From contig LWTL01000120.1 of assembly GCA_002101235.1 (NCBI GenBank), positions 1 through 64,000 on the forward strand: a DNA stretch of 64,000 nucleotides, in the 5' to 3' direction. The position numbers were made by a program, and so were the translations under genes. The notes beneath the pieces are model-generated. The model worked only from the letters and a program-made list of their open reading frames with translations, was not told the DNA's origin and made no database searches. Numbering within the stretch: the stretch's first letter is position 1; every line of letters starts with the position of its first letter. Positions 15,979-24,002 of the stretch are shown piece after piece. Source of the stretch: Cycloclasticus sp. symbiont of Bathymodiolus heckerae (lineage in GTDB: Bacteria > Pseudomonadota > Gammaproteobacteria > Methylococcales > Cycloclasticaceae).

Positions 15979-16953
15979 TTACTTAGAATCACTGGCGGTA
16001 AATGCATCAGCAAGAATACGGTGCAATGGTGCGCCAGCAAGATAAGCCTTTCGTTGGGCCTCTTTCACCATATTAGGATGCCCGCATAAATAAATTTGAT
16101 GATTTTTTAAATCCGGAAAATCGCTAAGTGCTTCATCATGAGCGCGGCCTGATTGAAATGGTGACGACGCCTCTTCACCGGACAAGCACGGCAAGTAATT
16201 AAAGTTATGGGTTGTGTTTGCCAATTTGCTGAGCTCCTCAACCCAATATAATCCTGCCTGATCGCGGCTACCGTGATAAAGGTGGATGGGCCCTGTGTGC
16301 CCTTGTGCTAACGCATCGTATAAAATGCCGGCCAGAGGCGCTAAGCCGGTTCCGGTTCCAATGAGTAGTAGAGGCTGTTCTGGATCGCTTTGAATATAAA
16401 AACAATCGCCAAAAGGCCCTTGCATTTCGATAGTGTCGCCAGTATTTAAAGATTGGTGCGCCCATTCGCTAAACTTCCCGTCAGATAATTTGCGGATATG
16501 GAGTTCCAGTGTATTGTCGGTTTTCTTACAGTTAGCGATAGAATAACTTCTAACTAAACCATCGTGCCGCCTAAGATTTATAAATTGCCCTGGGTGAAAA
16601 TCAAAGTTATCAGGATGTTTAATAATGAGTTCAATAATATCGTCGCTTAAAGGCTTAGTGCTGACGATGCTAACGGTTAAAAACGGTTGCTCGTTGGGGT
16701 CGAGCTCAAGCTCCATATCTTCGGTAGGGTGGCACTGGCAGGCTAAGAGAAAGTTTCTAGCACGCTGAGTTTCTTGCAACCATTTTTGTGATTCTGGTGG
16801 CGGTGTTTGGTTAGGGGAACGTATTAAGCAGCTCTGACACAAGCCTTGTTGGCAAGCATATGGAATATCAACATGGTTGGCGAGTAGCGTCGTTAGAACA
16901 GAGTCGCCTTCATGCTGAGTATATGTTTTCGAGTTAAGCGTCAGTTTTGGCAT
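15979..16953 (-). CDS. 2Fe-2S ferredoxin/FNR-type NAD(P)H reductase
   Basis: 324 residues joining a plant-type 2Fe-2S ferredoxin (about 1-88) to a ferredoxin-NADP reductase module. Cluster ligands are C34, C39, C42 and C72 (CQQGLCQSC, then LLACQC). The flavin motif RSYSIAN lies at about 134-140 and the nucleotide motifs are IGTGTGLAP and YLCGHP. Databases often call this architecture CDP-6-deoxy-3,4-glucoseen reductase-like, but it equally serves as the electron-transfer part of oxygenases and globins. The truncated haemoglobin gene lies 59 bases upstream on the same strand, so it may reduce that haem. No oxygenase subunit or sugar gene is nearby. Confidence 0.88.
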   Translation of the reverse strand: MPKLTLNSKTYTQHEGDSVLTTLLANHVDIPYACQQGLCQSCLIRSPNQTPPPESQKWLQETQRARNFLLACQCHPTEDMELELDPNEQPFLTVSIVSTKPLSDDIIELIIKHPDNFDFHPGQFINLRRHDGLVRSYSIANCKKTDNTLELHIRKLSDGKFSEWAHQSLNTGDTIEMQGPFGDCFYIQSDPEQPLLLIGTGTGLAPLAGILYDALAQGHTGPIHLYHGSRDQAGLYWVEELSKLANTTHNFNYLPCLSGEEASSPFQSGRAHDEALSDFPDLKNHQIYLCGHPNMVKEAQRKAYLAGAPLHRILADAFTASDSK

Positions 16954-16968
16954 AGTTTAGATCATTCG

Positions 16969-16996
16969 CAGTGCTACCGTATGACCGATAGCACTG
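16969..16996. repeat. Inverted repeat between globin and reductase genes
   Basis: The arms CAGTGCTA (16969-16976) and TAGCACTG (16989-16996) are perfectly complementary and flank a 12-base loop. The structure lies between two minus-strand genes and has no T run on either side, so it is not a standard terminator. It could be an RNA-processing hairpin, an attenuator or a protein-binding site. Confidence 0.45.
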
Positions 16997-17012
16997 TGTA
17001 GATTAGCGATGT

Positions 17013-17381
17013 TTATTTTCCGAGAATATCGTTTCGTGTAGGCTCGCAAACTGCAACAACTTCACCAATTAACTCGTCAGATATGCCAAGTTCAGTTAAT
17101 GTTGCGCCTAAGTTTTCTACAACAGCGTCAAAGTGACTGTCATTAAGACCTCTTTCAACAAGGTGGGCGTGACCAGTACGGAGGTCTGCGCCGGTGTAAT
17201 TATTTGGGCCACCAAAAGCCATTGTTAAAAAAGCTTTTTGTTTAGCAAGTTGCCCAGCCATGTCTACACCGTCAAAGAAGTTATTAATGCGGTCATCGGC
17301 TAATACTTTGCGGTAGAAAAGGTCAACAGCTGCGTCAACAGCAGCTTCGCCGCCTAGTTTTTCATATAAAGAGTCGCTCAT
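17013..17381 (-). CDS. Group I truncated haemoglobin
   Basis: 122 residues, the size of the family. B-helix F22-Y23 precede the haem pocket, with Y23 at the B10 position; Gln44/Gln48 lie where E7/E11 polar residues stabilise bound ligand; the F8 proximal His is H71 (GHAHL, by the H-x2-L spacing). The Gly-Gly near residues 10-11 and the FFDGVDM segment are typical. Such globins bind O2 and NO and often act as NO dioxygenases when given a reductase. The reductase downstream (59 bases) would be a natural partner. The start ATG 17381 has a recognisable family beginning (MSDSLYEKLGG). Confidence 0.93.
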   Translation of the reverse strand: MSDSLYEKLGGEAAVDAAVDLFYRKVLADDRINNFFDGVDMAGQLAKQKAFLTMAFGGPNNYTGADLRTGHAHLVERGLNDSHFDAVVENLGATLTELGISDELIGEVVAVCEPTRNDILGK

Positions 17382-17469
17382 GGTTTCATATCCTTAAGTT
17401 ATAGTGAATGGAATATTTAGTGTAACGCGAAAGAAATCTTTTGCAATAAAAATATATTAGAAGCTTTTA

Positions 17470-20400
17470 TTAATGGTTTGGCGGGCTATCTTTTTTTGTC
17501 AGTACAAGATAAAAAGCAGGCACAATAAACAAGGTGAAAAGGGTGCCAATGCCTAAGCCACTTGCAATGACAAGGCCTATGTCAAAGCGGCTAACTGCGC
17601 CGGGTCCGGATGCAAATAGCAAAGGAATCATTGCGACAATCATAGAAACGGTAGTCATTAATATAGGTTTTAAGCGCACAGCGGCGGCTTGTTCTATCGC
17701 GGCTTTAATGGGCAGTTTCTCATGTATTCTTAGCTGGTTTGCGAACTCAACAATTAAAATACCATTTTTTGTTATTAAACCGATGAGCGTAATTAAACCC
17801 ACTTGCGTGTAGATGTTCATTGTGGCGGCGCCAAGCATTAAAAAAGCAAGGGCGCTAGCCAACGATAGCGGGACCGAAATTAAAATAATGAGTGGGTCTC
17901 GCCAGCTTTCGAATTGCGCGGCTAAAACTAAGTAAATAACTAATAGTGACATGAAAAAAGTCAGCACAAGGGCGCTACCTTGCTGTTTGTATTGCCGAGA
18001 GCTACCGGTGTAATCCCATTTAAAGCCGCGTGGGAAGAGTCTGGCCGCTTCTTCTTCAAGATATTTTAGTCCGCTACCCATTGTAATGCCGGGGCGCAAA
18101 ATACCTTCAATCGTTAAGCTATTTAATTGTTGAAGCTGTGTGCGCTTACTGGGTTCAACGGTATGGGATAAAGTAATGAGTGAGCTCAAAGGTATTTGGC
18201 CACCGGATGAGCTTCTAAGGTAGATGTTGTTTAGCTTCTCAATGTTGAAGCGGTCATTATCTGCAACTTGCGGGATAACTTTGTAACTGCGACCTTGCAT
18301 GCTGAAACGGTTAACGTAGCCTTCGCCAAAATAGGCCGAGAGGTTTTGACCAATATCTTCCATGCTGATACCCAAGTCTGCCGCGCGGTCTTTATTAATT
18401 AATAAATTAACTTTAGGGCGATCAAATTCTAAGCTCTTTTGTAGAAAAATAAAGTTACCGCTTTGCATAGCGTTACTAATTAATTCACTGGCGGAGTCAC
18501 TTAGGTGCTCATAACTGGTGTCGGCTATAACGACAAACTGTACCGGCAGACCACCGCCCGCGCCGGGCAAGCCGGGGCGCTGAACAACGGCGGTTCGCAT
18601 GCCGGTGATGGCCGCTACTTTCTGCTGCAATTCGGGTTTTACTTGCATCTGTGTGCGGCTTCTTTCCGATTGGGGGGGCATTTTAAAGCCAGCGAGCATT
18701 TTGTTGCTATCACCACCGAAGCCAAGCAAGATGAAGCTTTGTTCGTATTCAGGAACAGTTTCAAAAATATCGAGAAGTGTTTCTGTTTGTTTTTTTAGAA
18801 AATCTAACGTAGCTGTTTGAGGAGCGGCCCCAAAGGCAAGTAATAGGCTGCGGTCTTCAGTGGGAGCGAGTTCCTTTTTGGTCAGCATGTACATGGGGTA
18901 TAAGCTGATTAAAATGGCTATAGAAAAGGCGATGGGTATAGAAGGTGTGGCTAATAAAGGGTGCAGGGCTTTTTTGTAACGGTTAGTTAAACGATTAAAA
19001 AAACGCTCAACAGATTGTTCAAAGCCGTGAATATCGCCAGCAGGTTTTAGTACTTTAGCGCTGAGCATGGGCGCGAGGGTTAGGGCGATAATGCCGGATA
19101 TAAAAACAGCAGCAGCGAGTGAAAAAGCAAACTCGGTAAAGAGTGTGCCAACTAGTCCGCCCATAAAGCCGATAGGGAAGTAGACGGCAATTAACGTTGT
19201 TGTCATGGCGATAATGGGCAAGCCAAGTTCTCTCGCCGCATCAAGCGCTGCTTGCAAAGGTGTTTTCCCCATTTCAATGTGACGATGAATATTTTCGACT
19301 ACGACGATAGCGTCATCAACCACCAAACCTATAGCCAAAATCATTGCCAATAAGGTGAGTAAATTAAGCGAAAATCCCAGTAATAGCATAATAAATGCAG
19401 CGCCAATTAAGGACAGTGGGACAGTAAGCGCAGGAACTAAAGCTGCGCGAAACGAGCCTAACGAAAGGAATATAATCACGATAACAATGCTTAATGACTC
19501 AAGTAGTGTTGAGCCGACCTCATTGATTGAATCGTTAATAAATTTACTGGCGTCGTAGGGCAGCTGTACATTTAAGCCGGCCGGTAAGTTTTGTTCTATT
19601 TCAGCGATAGCGAACTGTACTCTTTGCGCAACTTCAAGCGGGTTAGAACCAGGTGCTTGATCTACGGCAATAAAGATAGCGGGTTTACCGTTGAAGAGGT
19701 TTTGGCTATCGTATCCTTCTGTTCCCAGCTCGGTGCTGGCTACGTCAGATAAGCGGATAAAAACATCGTTACGCTTTCCTACAACCAATGAATAAAAATC
19801 ACTTTCCTTGGCTATATCGGTTGTCGCGTCAAGGTCGACGCTAACAAACCCGCCTTTGGTGCTGCCAACGCTGGACAGGTAATTATTATTACGTAACGCT
19901 TGAGAAACGTCACTGGCTGTAATACCTAAAGCAGTCATGCGCGCAGGGTTTAGCCAAACGCGCATAGCGTAAATATTGTTTCCCAATAACTTAGCTTGAC
20001 CAACGCCATCTATGGATTGGAGTTTAGGCTGTATTACACGGAGCAGATAATCGGCAATTTGTGCCGGGCTCATCGTGTCGCTTGAAAAAGCGATGTACAT
20101 TAATGAGGTGGTTGACCCCGTTTTAGAGGTGATAACAGGGTCTTGTGCCTCAGCGGGTAAAACGTTGCGCTGACTTGCAACTTTAGCTTGAATGTCGGCA
20201 ATAGCTGCATTGGCGTCGTAATTCAGCTTCATATGGGCGTCAATGGTTGAACGCCCTTGACGGCTAGTAGCTGAAATATAATCAATACCTTCAGCTTGAG
20301 CAATGGCCTGCTGTAATGGAGTTGTTATAAAGCCCTGTATTAACTTGCTGCTGGCACCGGGGTAAGAGGTACTAATTGAAATAACGGTGTCTTTTGTTTC

Positions 20401-20514
20401 GGGATATTCTCGAATTTCTAAAGAACTTAATGAGCGTAAGCCAAGCACTAAAATAAGCAAGCTGACGACACTGGCGAGGACAGGGCGAGTAACAAAAATG
20501 GAGGTGAATTTCAT
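17470..20514 (-). CDS. RND efflux transporter, inner-membrane permease
   Basis: 1014 residues of the HAE1 branch (AcrB/MexB type) of proton-driven multidrug pumps. There are 12 membrane helices in two halves, with large periplasmic loops after helices 1 and 7. The proton-relay Asp pair is D400-D401 in LVVDDAIVVVENIHRH, equal to D407/D408 of AcrB. The pair with the adaptor gene 15 bases upstream on the same strand is the usual order. There is no outer-membrane TolC-type gene in the neighbourhood, so it must use a shared channel. The substrate range cannot be read from sequence. Confidence 0.94.
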   Translation of the reverse strand: MKFTSIFVTRPVLASVVSLLILVLGLRSLSSLEIREYPETKDTVISISTSYPGASSKLIQGFITTPLQQAIAQAEGIDYISATSRQGRSTIDAHMKLNYDANAAIADIQAKVASQRNVLPAEAQDPVITSKTGSTTSLMYIAFSSDTMSPAQIADYLLRVIQPKLQSIDGVGQAKLLGNNIYAMRVWLNPARMTALGITASDVSQALRNNNYLSSVGSTKGGFVSVDLDATTDIAKESDFYSLVVGKRNDVFIRLSDVASTELGTEGYDSQNLFNGKPAIFIAVDQAPGSNPLEVAQRVQFAIAEIEQNLPAGLNVQLPYDASKFINDSINEVGSTLLESLSIVIVIIFLSLGSFRAALVPALTVPLSLIGAAFIMLLLGFSLNLLTLLAMILAIGLVVDDAIVVVENIHRHIEMGKTPLQAALDAARELGLPIIAMTTTLIAVYFPIGFMGGLVGTLFTEFAFSLAAAVFISGIIALTLAPMLSAKVLKPAGDIHGFEQSVERFFNRLTNRYKKALHPLLATPSIPIAFSIAILISLYPMYMLTKKELAPTEDRSLLLAFGAAPQTATLDFLKKQTETLLDIFETVPEYEQSFILLGFGGDSNKMLAGFKMPPQSERSRTQMQVKPELQQKVAAITGMRTAVVQRPGLPGAGGGLPVQFVVIADTSYEHLSDSASELISNAMQSGNFIFLQKSLEFDRPKVNLLINKDRAADLGISMEDIGQNLSAYFGEGYVNRFSMQGRSYKVIPQVADNDRFNIEKLNNIYLRSSSGGQIPLSSLITLSHTVEPSKRTQLQQLNSLTIEGILRPGITMGSGLKYLEEEAARLFPRGFKWDYTGSSRQYKQQGSALVLTFFMSLLVIYLVLAAQFESWRDPLIILISVPLSLASALAFLMLGAATMNIYTQVGLITLIGLITKNGILIVEFANQLRIHEKLPIKAAIEQAAAVRLKPILMTTVSMIVAMIPLLFASGPGAVSRFDIGLVIASGLGIGTLFTLFIVPAFYLVLTKKDSPPNH

Positions 20515-20529
20515 GCGGAGTTTGTGTGA

Positions 20530-21630
20530 TTAGCCAGGTGTTGGCTTTTCAGCTACGCTAATTTCAATACCGTTTCTTAGCTTTACATGACCTTCGTTAA
20601 CTACCGTGTCGCCGAGAGATAAACCGTGCAGTATTTCAATTCGACCGTTGCGTCGTACGCCTGTTTTAATTGCGCGTTGTTCAACGACTGTTTTGTCGTC
20701 ACGTTTAAGAACAATAAAAACATTCTCTCCGTACGTATTATATGAAATAGCTGTTTCTAATAGGCTTAAAACGGGTAGGGGTTTGGATAGTATGATGCTG
20801 ATATTGGCAAACATGCCGGCCCGAAGCTTCATGTCGGGGTTATCCATAATAGCCCTAACAGCAATTGTTCGTGTGTCTTGATGTAGGCCGGGGTTTATAG
20901 CTTGAATATGACCTTTAAAAACATCGTCTTGGTAAGCCTGAACTTTAATCAGCACGTCTTGATTGACACGCAAATCGGCGAAGTTACGTTCTGGCAATGT
21001 AAAGTCGACAATAGTGGACTCGAACGATACCAAGGGGGCGATTTGATAACCTTTGTCAATATACTGGCCAAGGCTAACTTGGCGAATGCCTATTTCGCCA
21101 TCAAATGGCGCGCGTAAAAGTTTTTTATCTAAGGTGCTTTGTTGGGCGGCAACGGCTGCTTTTGCGATATCTAATTCTGCGCGAGCTTCATCATGGCTAG
21201 AACGGGATGTTGCTTTGCTTTTTAGGAGTTTAACTTGTCGTTTAAGCTTTATTAGAGCCAGTTTCTCACTGGCAATTAGGCCTTTTAATATAGCTCGATC
21301 TGTTGCTGTGTTTAGCTCAAGTAATAAGTCGCCTTTTGTAACAGGTTGGCCAGAGACAAAATGCAGTTTCGTTACAATGCCGGCCACTTCATTGCTTAAC
21401 ACTACGCCTAATACGGGATTGATGTTACCGACGGCGGATAAGTGAGTTGCCCACTCTTCTTGCACGGTCTGAGTTGTGGTGACCAAGGGGGGGGGAGGAG
21501 CTTTGCGAGAAGACATTGCTGACTTTATTTGTAGAAATTTAGAGCCAAAAAGCCCGCCGAAGACAAGCAAAATAAGCAGTAGCAGTAAACCGATCTTTTT
21601 ACCCAAAACCCTCTCCGTTAGGCCAGTCAT
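20530..21630 (-). CDS. RND efflux periplasmic adaptor subunit
   Basis: 366 residues of the membrane fusion protein family linking the RND pump to an outer-membrane channel. An N-terminal membrane anchor (about 12-32) precedes a proline stretch, then a biotinyl-lipoyl half motif (GIVTKLHFVSGQPVTKGDLL), an alpha-helical hairpin (about 115-165), the second half motif LRAPFDGEIGIRQVSLGQY, and a C-terminal beta domain. It is not a signal-peptidase II lipoprotein, unlike AcrA. It precedes the permease by 15 bases. The upstream gap to the divergent lipoprotein gene is about 126 bases and presumably holds the promoter. Confidence 0.94.
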   Translation of the reverse strand: MTGLTERVLGKKIGLLLLLILLVFGGLFGSKFLQIKSAMSSRKAPPPPLVTTTQTVQEEWATHLSAVGNINPVLGVVLSNEVAGIVTKLHFVSGQPVTKGDLLLELNTATDRAILKGLIASEKLALIKLKRQVKLLKSKATSRSSHDEARAELDIAKAAVAAQQSTLDKKLLRAPFDGEIGIRQVSLGQYIDKGYQIAPLVSFESTIVDFTLPERNFADLRVNQDVLIKVQAYQDDVFKGHIQAINPGLHQDTRTIAVRAIMDNPDMKLRAGMFANISIILSKPLPVLSLLETAISYNTYGENVFIVLKRDDKTVVEQRAIKTGVRRNGRIEILHGLSLGDTVVNEGHVKLRNGIEISVAEKPTPG

Positions 21631-21756
21631 GTAGTGAATGTTAGAGTAAGCATTGTACGATGATCACCTATGTTGCTCAAATATTAATAATAACGAGGTG
21701 CTTGAAACAAGCTTACTAAGCATAATAGACTACGTTGGATAGAAACATTAGGGTTC

Positions 21757-22170
21757 ATGATGAAAAAGATTAAATGGTTTTGGGTGTTGATGATTTGCAT
21801 GTTGTCAGCCTGCGCGCATGTTAAAGAACAAAAAAGTTTTGAGAAACTAGATGCACAACAAAAACTATTTATGAAGGCGATGCGTTGGAAATCATATGAA
21901 ACAGCCGCCAGTGTTATCCGCTTCAAGAATCCTGCGCGTCGTTTAGCGCCTATTGATGACCTCTCTAAGATAACGATTACTTCTTATGACCTAGTTGGCT
22001 CTATGCCTAATTTTGAAGAAGGTACTGCAGTGGCGTATGTGTTATTTGATTATATTCAAGATGATACTGGCCGTGTGTATAGCATTAAACATACTCAAAA
22101 CTGGTGGTTTGATGAAGAGTCAAAACGTTGGTATCTAGCCAGTGATATGCCAAGTTTTAAACTTAATTAA
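21757..22170 (+). CDS. Small lipoprotein of unknown function
   Basis: 137 residues. The N-terminus is a lipoprotein signal with a hydrophobic core and LSAC lipobox (Cys19, counting from the first of two adjacent ATGs). The mature part has a Trp- and Tyr-rich composition (WWFDEESKRWYLASDMP) and resembles small outer-membrane lipoproteins found beside envelope genes, but I cannot name the family. It is divergent from the RND adaptor and convergent with the next gene: only four bases separate its stop (22170) from the stop of the minus-strand gene at 22175. AGGG just upstream supports the start. Confidence 0.7.
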   Translation: MMKKIKWFWVLMICMLSACAHVKEQKSFEKLDAQQKLFMKAMRWKSYETAASVIRFKNPARRLAPIDDLSKITITSYDLVGSMPNFEEGTAVAYVLFDYIQDDTGRVYSIKHTQNWWFDEESKRWYLASDMPSFKLN

Positions 22171-22174
22171 CGGG

Positions 22175-22765
22175 CTATTTTCCAGTGTTAGATAGTGCTT
22201 CACGGAGTTTGCTCGTTTTTTCACGGTAGTCTTTAAAATCGCCAAAATCTAAAAAGTCTTGGTAATGTTGGTGTGTTCCTAGTATTTTCTTCGCGTGTTT
22301 TATTGGACACCAATACAATTCGGTGAGGCCGATAATCTCTCTTGCGTAAGCGATGACTGCATTTCCATAGCTGCAGTAAGCGCAGTTTATTTTTTCAATA
22401 ATATTTAAATAAGGCAATTGCTGTCTATCAGCAATAAAGTAATTAGCGCGTTTCACCTTAGAAATTTTGTATAAAGGGAAGCAAACTGCTTGATAAATTT
22501 CAATGGTGATATGTAGAAGAGCCAAAGGAACAATCATGCTGTAAATAAAAGGAATGGATAAAATAGATTGAATCCGGCTAGCCTTTAACCATTGGAGCAA
22601 GCTAGCCTTCAGTGCTTTTTGTTGTTCCATTATCTTCTTTTCGAACTCAACCTTCGCGCCGTTTATGTTGTAAAAAAAGTCTTGTTGCTGCTCCTCTATT
22701 AATTGTTCAAGCTCTTCTTCCAGGCCGCGCATCTCGTCGATAATGCTAGTGATGGTTCTGTTCAT
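22175..22765 (-). CDS. Unknown protein with coiled-coil N-terminus and conserved Cys pair
   Basis: 196 residues. The first 60 residues are charged and form a predicted coiled coil (EELEQLIEEQQQDFF). A hydrophobic segment (about 70-92, IPFIYSMIVPLALLHI) could insert in or bind a membrane. Further on, Cys-x2-Cys (CAYCSYGN) and YWCPIKH suggest a metal or redox site. I know of no function and cannot name the family. It overlaps the upstream acyltransferase-like gene by four bases, so the two products probably work together. Confidence 0.75.
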   Translation of the reverse strand: MNRTITSIIDEMRGLEEELEQLIEEQQQDFFYNINGAKVEFEKKIMEQQKALKASLLQWLKASRIQSILSIPFIYSMIVPLALLHITIEIYQAVCFPLYKISKVKRANYFIADRQQLPYLNIIEKINCAYCSYGNAVIAYAREIIGLTELYWCPIKHAKKILGTHQHYQDFLDFGDFKDYREKTSKLREALSNTGK

Positions 22766-23916
22766 AATGTTGACTCTTTAAAAGGTAATGAGGGGGTCAA
22801 GTGCTCAATGTAAGCATTAACATGTTGAGTTTCTTCCGTCAGAAAGTTATTTATTGCTGACTTGAATTCGGGGTTGGAAATAGAGTGGTTTGAATAAGTT
22901 TTAATTGGTTGGAATCCTCTTGATATTTTATGTTCCCCTTGGGCGCCAGAATCAAAGCGAGAAAGTTTTTGTTGAATGCAAAACTCAATGCCTTGGTAAT
23001 AGCAAACTTCAAAATGAAGAAAGTCATATTCTTGCTCACAGCCCCAGTAGCGTCCAAAGAGAGTTGTATCATCTTTAAAGCATAATGCAGCGCCTATTAA
23101 CTGGTCGCCTTTCAATGCGCAAATCATAACTAAATTATGGGGCATGCTCTTGAGCAGTAAATGGAAAAATACTAAATTCAAATAGCCTTGTTGGCCACTA
23201 CGTTTCAGATAAGTCAGGTGGTAAAAACGGTAAAATTGAGACATTAGTTCTTCACTAATGTCCGTGCCAGTAATCACACGTGTAGCAATTCCTTGTTGCT
23301 TTATAGCCGCGCGTTCTTTGCGAATGGCTTTACGCTTGCGTGATTTTAATGCGCTGAGGAAGTGATCGAAAGACGTGTAGTCTTTATTAAACCAATGATA
23401 TTGAATGCCAATGCGTTGAGCCCAGCCAGACTGTTTCAGTAACGTAGACAAAGCAGACTCTGGAAAAAGCATGTGCCAGCCAGAAAGTTCGTTGTTGGTG
23501 AACTTATCTCGAATTGCTTGGTCGATAGTTTTGATTATGTGCAGTTTTTCGTGAGTGGACTGAATGTTATTGCTAAAGGCTAAACGAGGTCCGGTACTGG
23601 GTGTGAACGGAATGGCGGATAGTAGTTTGGGGTAGTAATTCAACCCATGCTGTTGATACGCATTAGCCCATGCGTGGTCAAAAACATATTCGCCAGATGA
23701 ATGGCTTTTAAGAAAACACGGCATAGCAGCAATTAGCTGACCTTGCTGTGTTACTACAATGTGCTGAGGACGCCACCCTGTTTTGGTGTTACAGCACTGG
23801 CTTTGTTCTAAAGTTGCCAAGAAGGCATGCTGAATAAACGGGTTGGATGTGTTAAATAAGGTGTTCCAATCAGTCGCGGAAATGGCTGAGATGCTATGGA
23901 GAAGTTTTACATTCAT
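22762..23916 (-). CDS. GNAT-type N-acyltransferase, DUF482/COG3146 family
   Basis: 384 residues of the family called peptidogalycan biosynthesis/recognition protein. It has the GNAT double fold of the FemABX type: GPRLAF near residue 110, a long basic segment RKRKAIRKERAAI near 190, and the terminal FDSGAQGEHK motif, which is a hallmark of the family. These are predicted amino-acyl or acyl transferases, but the substrate is not established. It overlaps the unknown Cys protein by four bases. The start is ATG 23916; a divergent MutS-like gene lies on the other strand about 45-90 bases away. Confidence 0.82.
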   Translation of the reverse strand: MNVKLLHSISAISATDWNTLFNTSNPFIQHAFLATLEQSQCCNTKTGWRPQHIVVTQQGQLIAAMPCFLKSHSSGEYVFDHAWANAYQQHGLNYYPKLLSAIPFTPSTGPRLAFSNNIQSTHEKLHIIKTIDQAIRDKFTNNELSGWHMLFPESALSTLLKQSGWAQRIGIQYHWFNKDYTSFDHFLSALKSRKRKAIRKERAAIKQQGIATRVITGTDISEELMSQFYRFYHLTYLKRSGQQGYLNLVFFHLLLKSMPHNLVMICALKGDQLIGAALCFKDDTTLFGRYWGCEQEYDFLHFEVCYYQGIEFCIQQKLSRFDSGAQGEHKISRGFQPIKTYSNHSISNPEFKSAINNFLTEETQHVNAYIEHLTPSLPFKESTL

Positions 23917-24002
23917 AGTGATAAGATTAACTAAAAAAGCAGGTTAATGCGCGAGTCATTTTGACAAGCATTACGGGCATCATTATTGAGGAGAAAGAGG
24001 TT

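Noticed and set aside
17470-21630. Complete tripartite efflux operon with its own outer-membrane channel
   Set aside because: No TolC-like gene is present on either side; only adaptor and permease are encoded.
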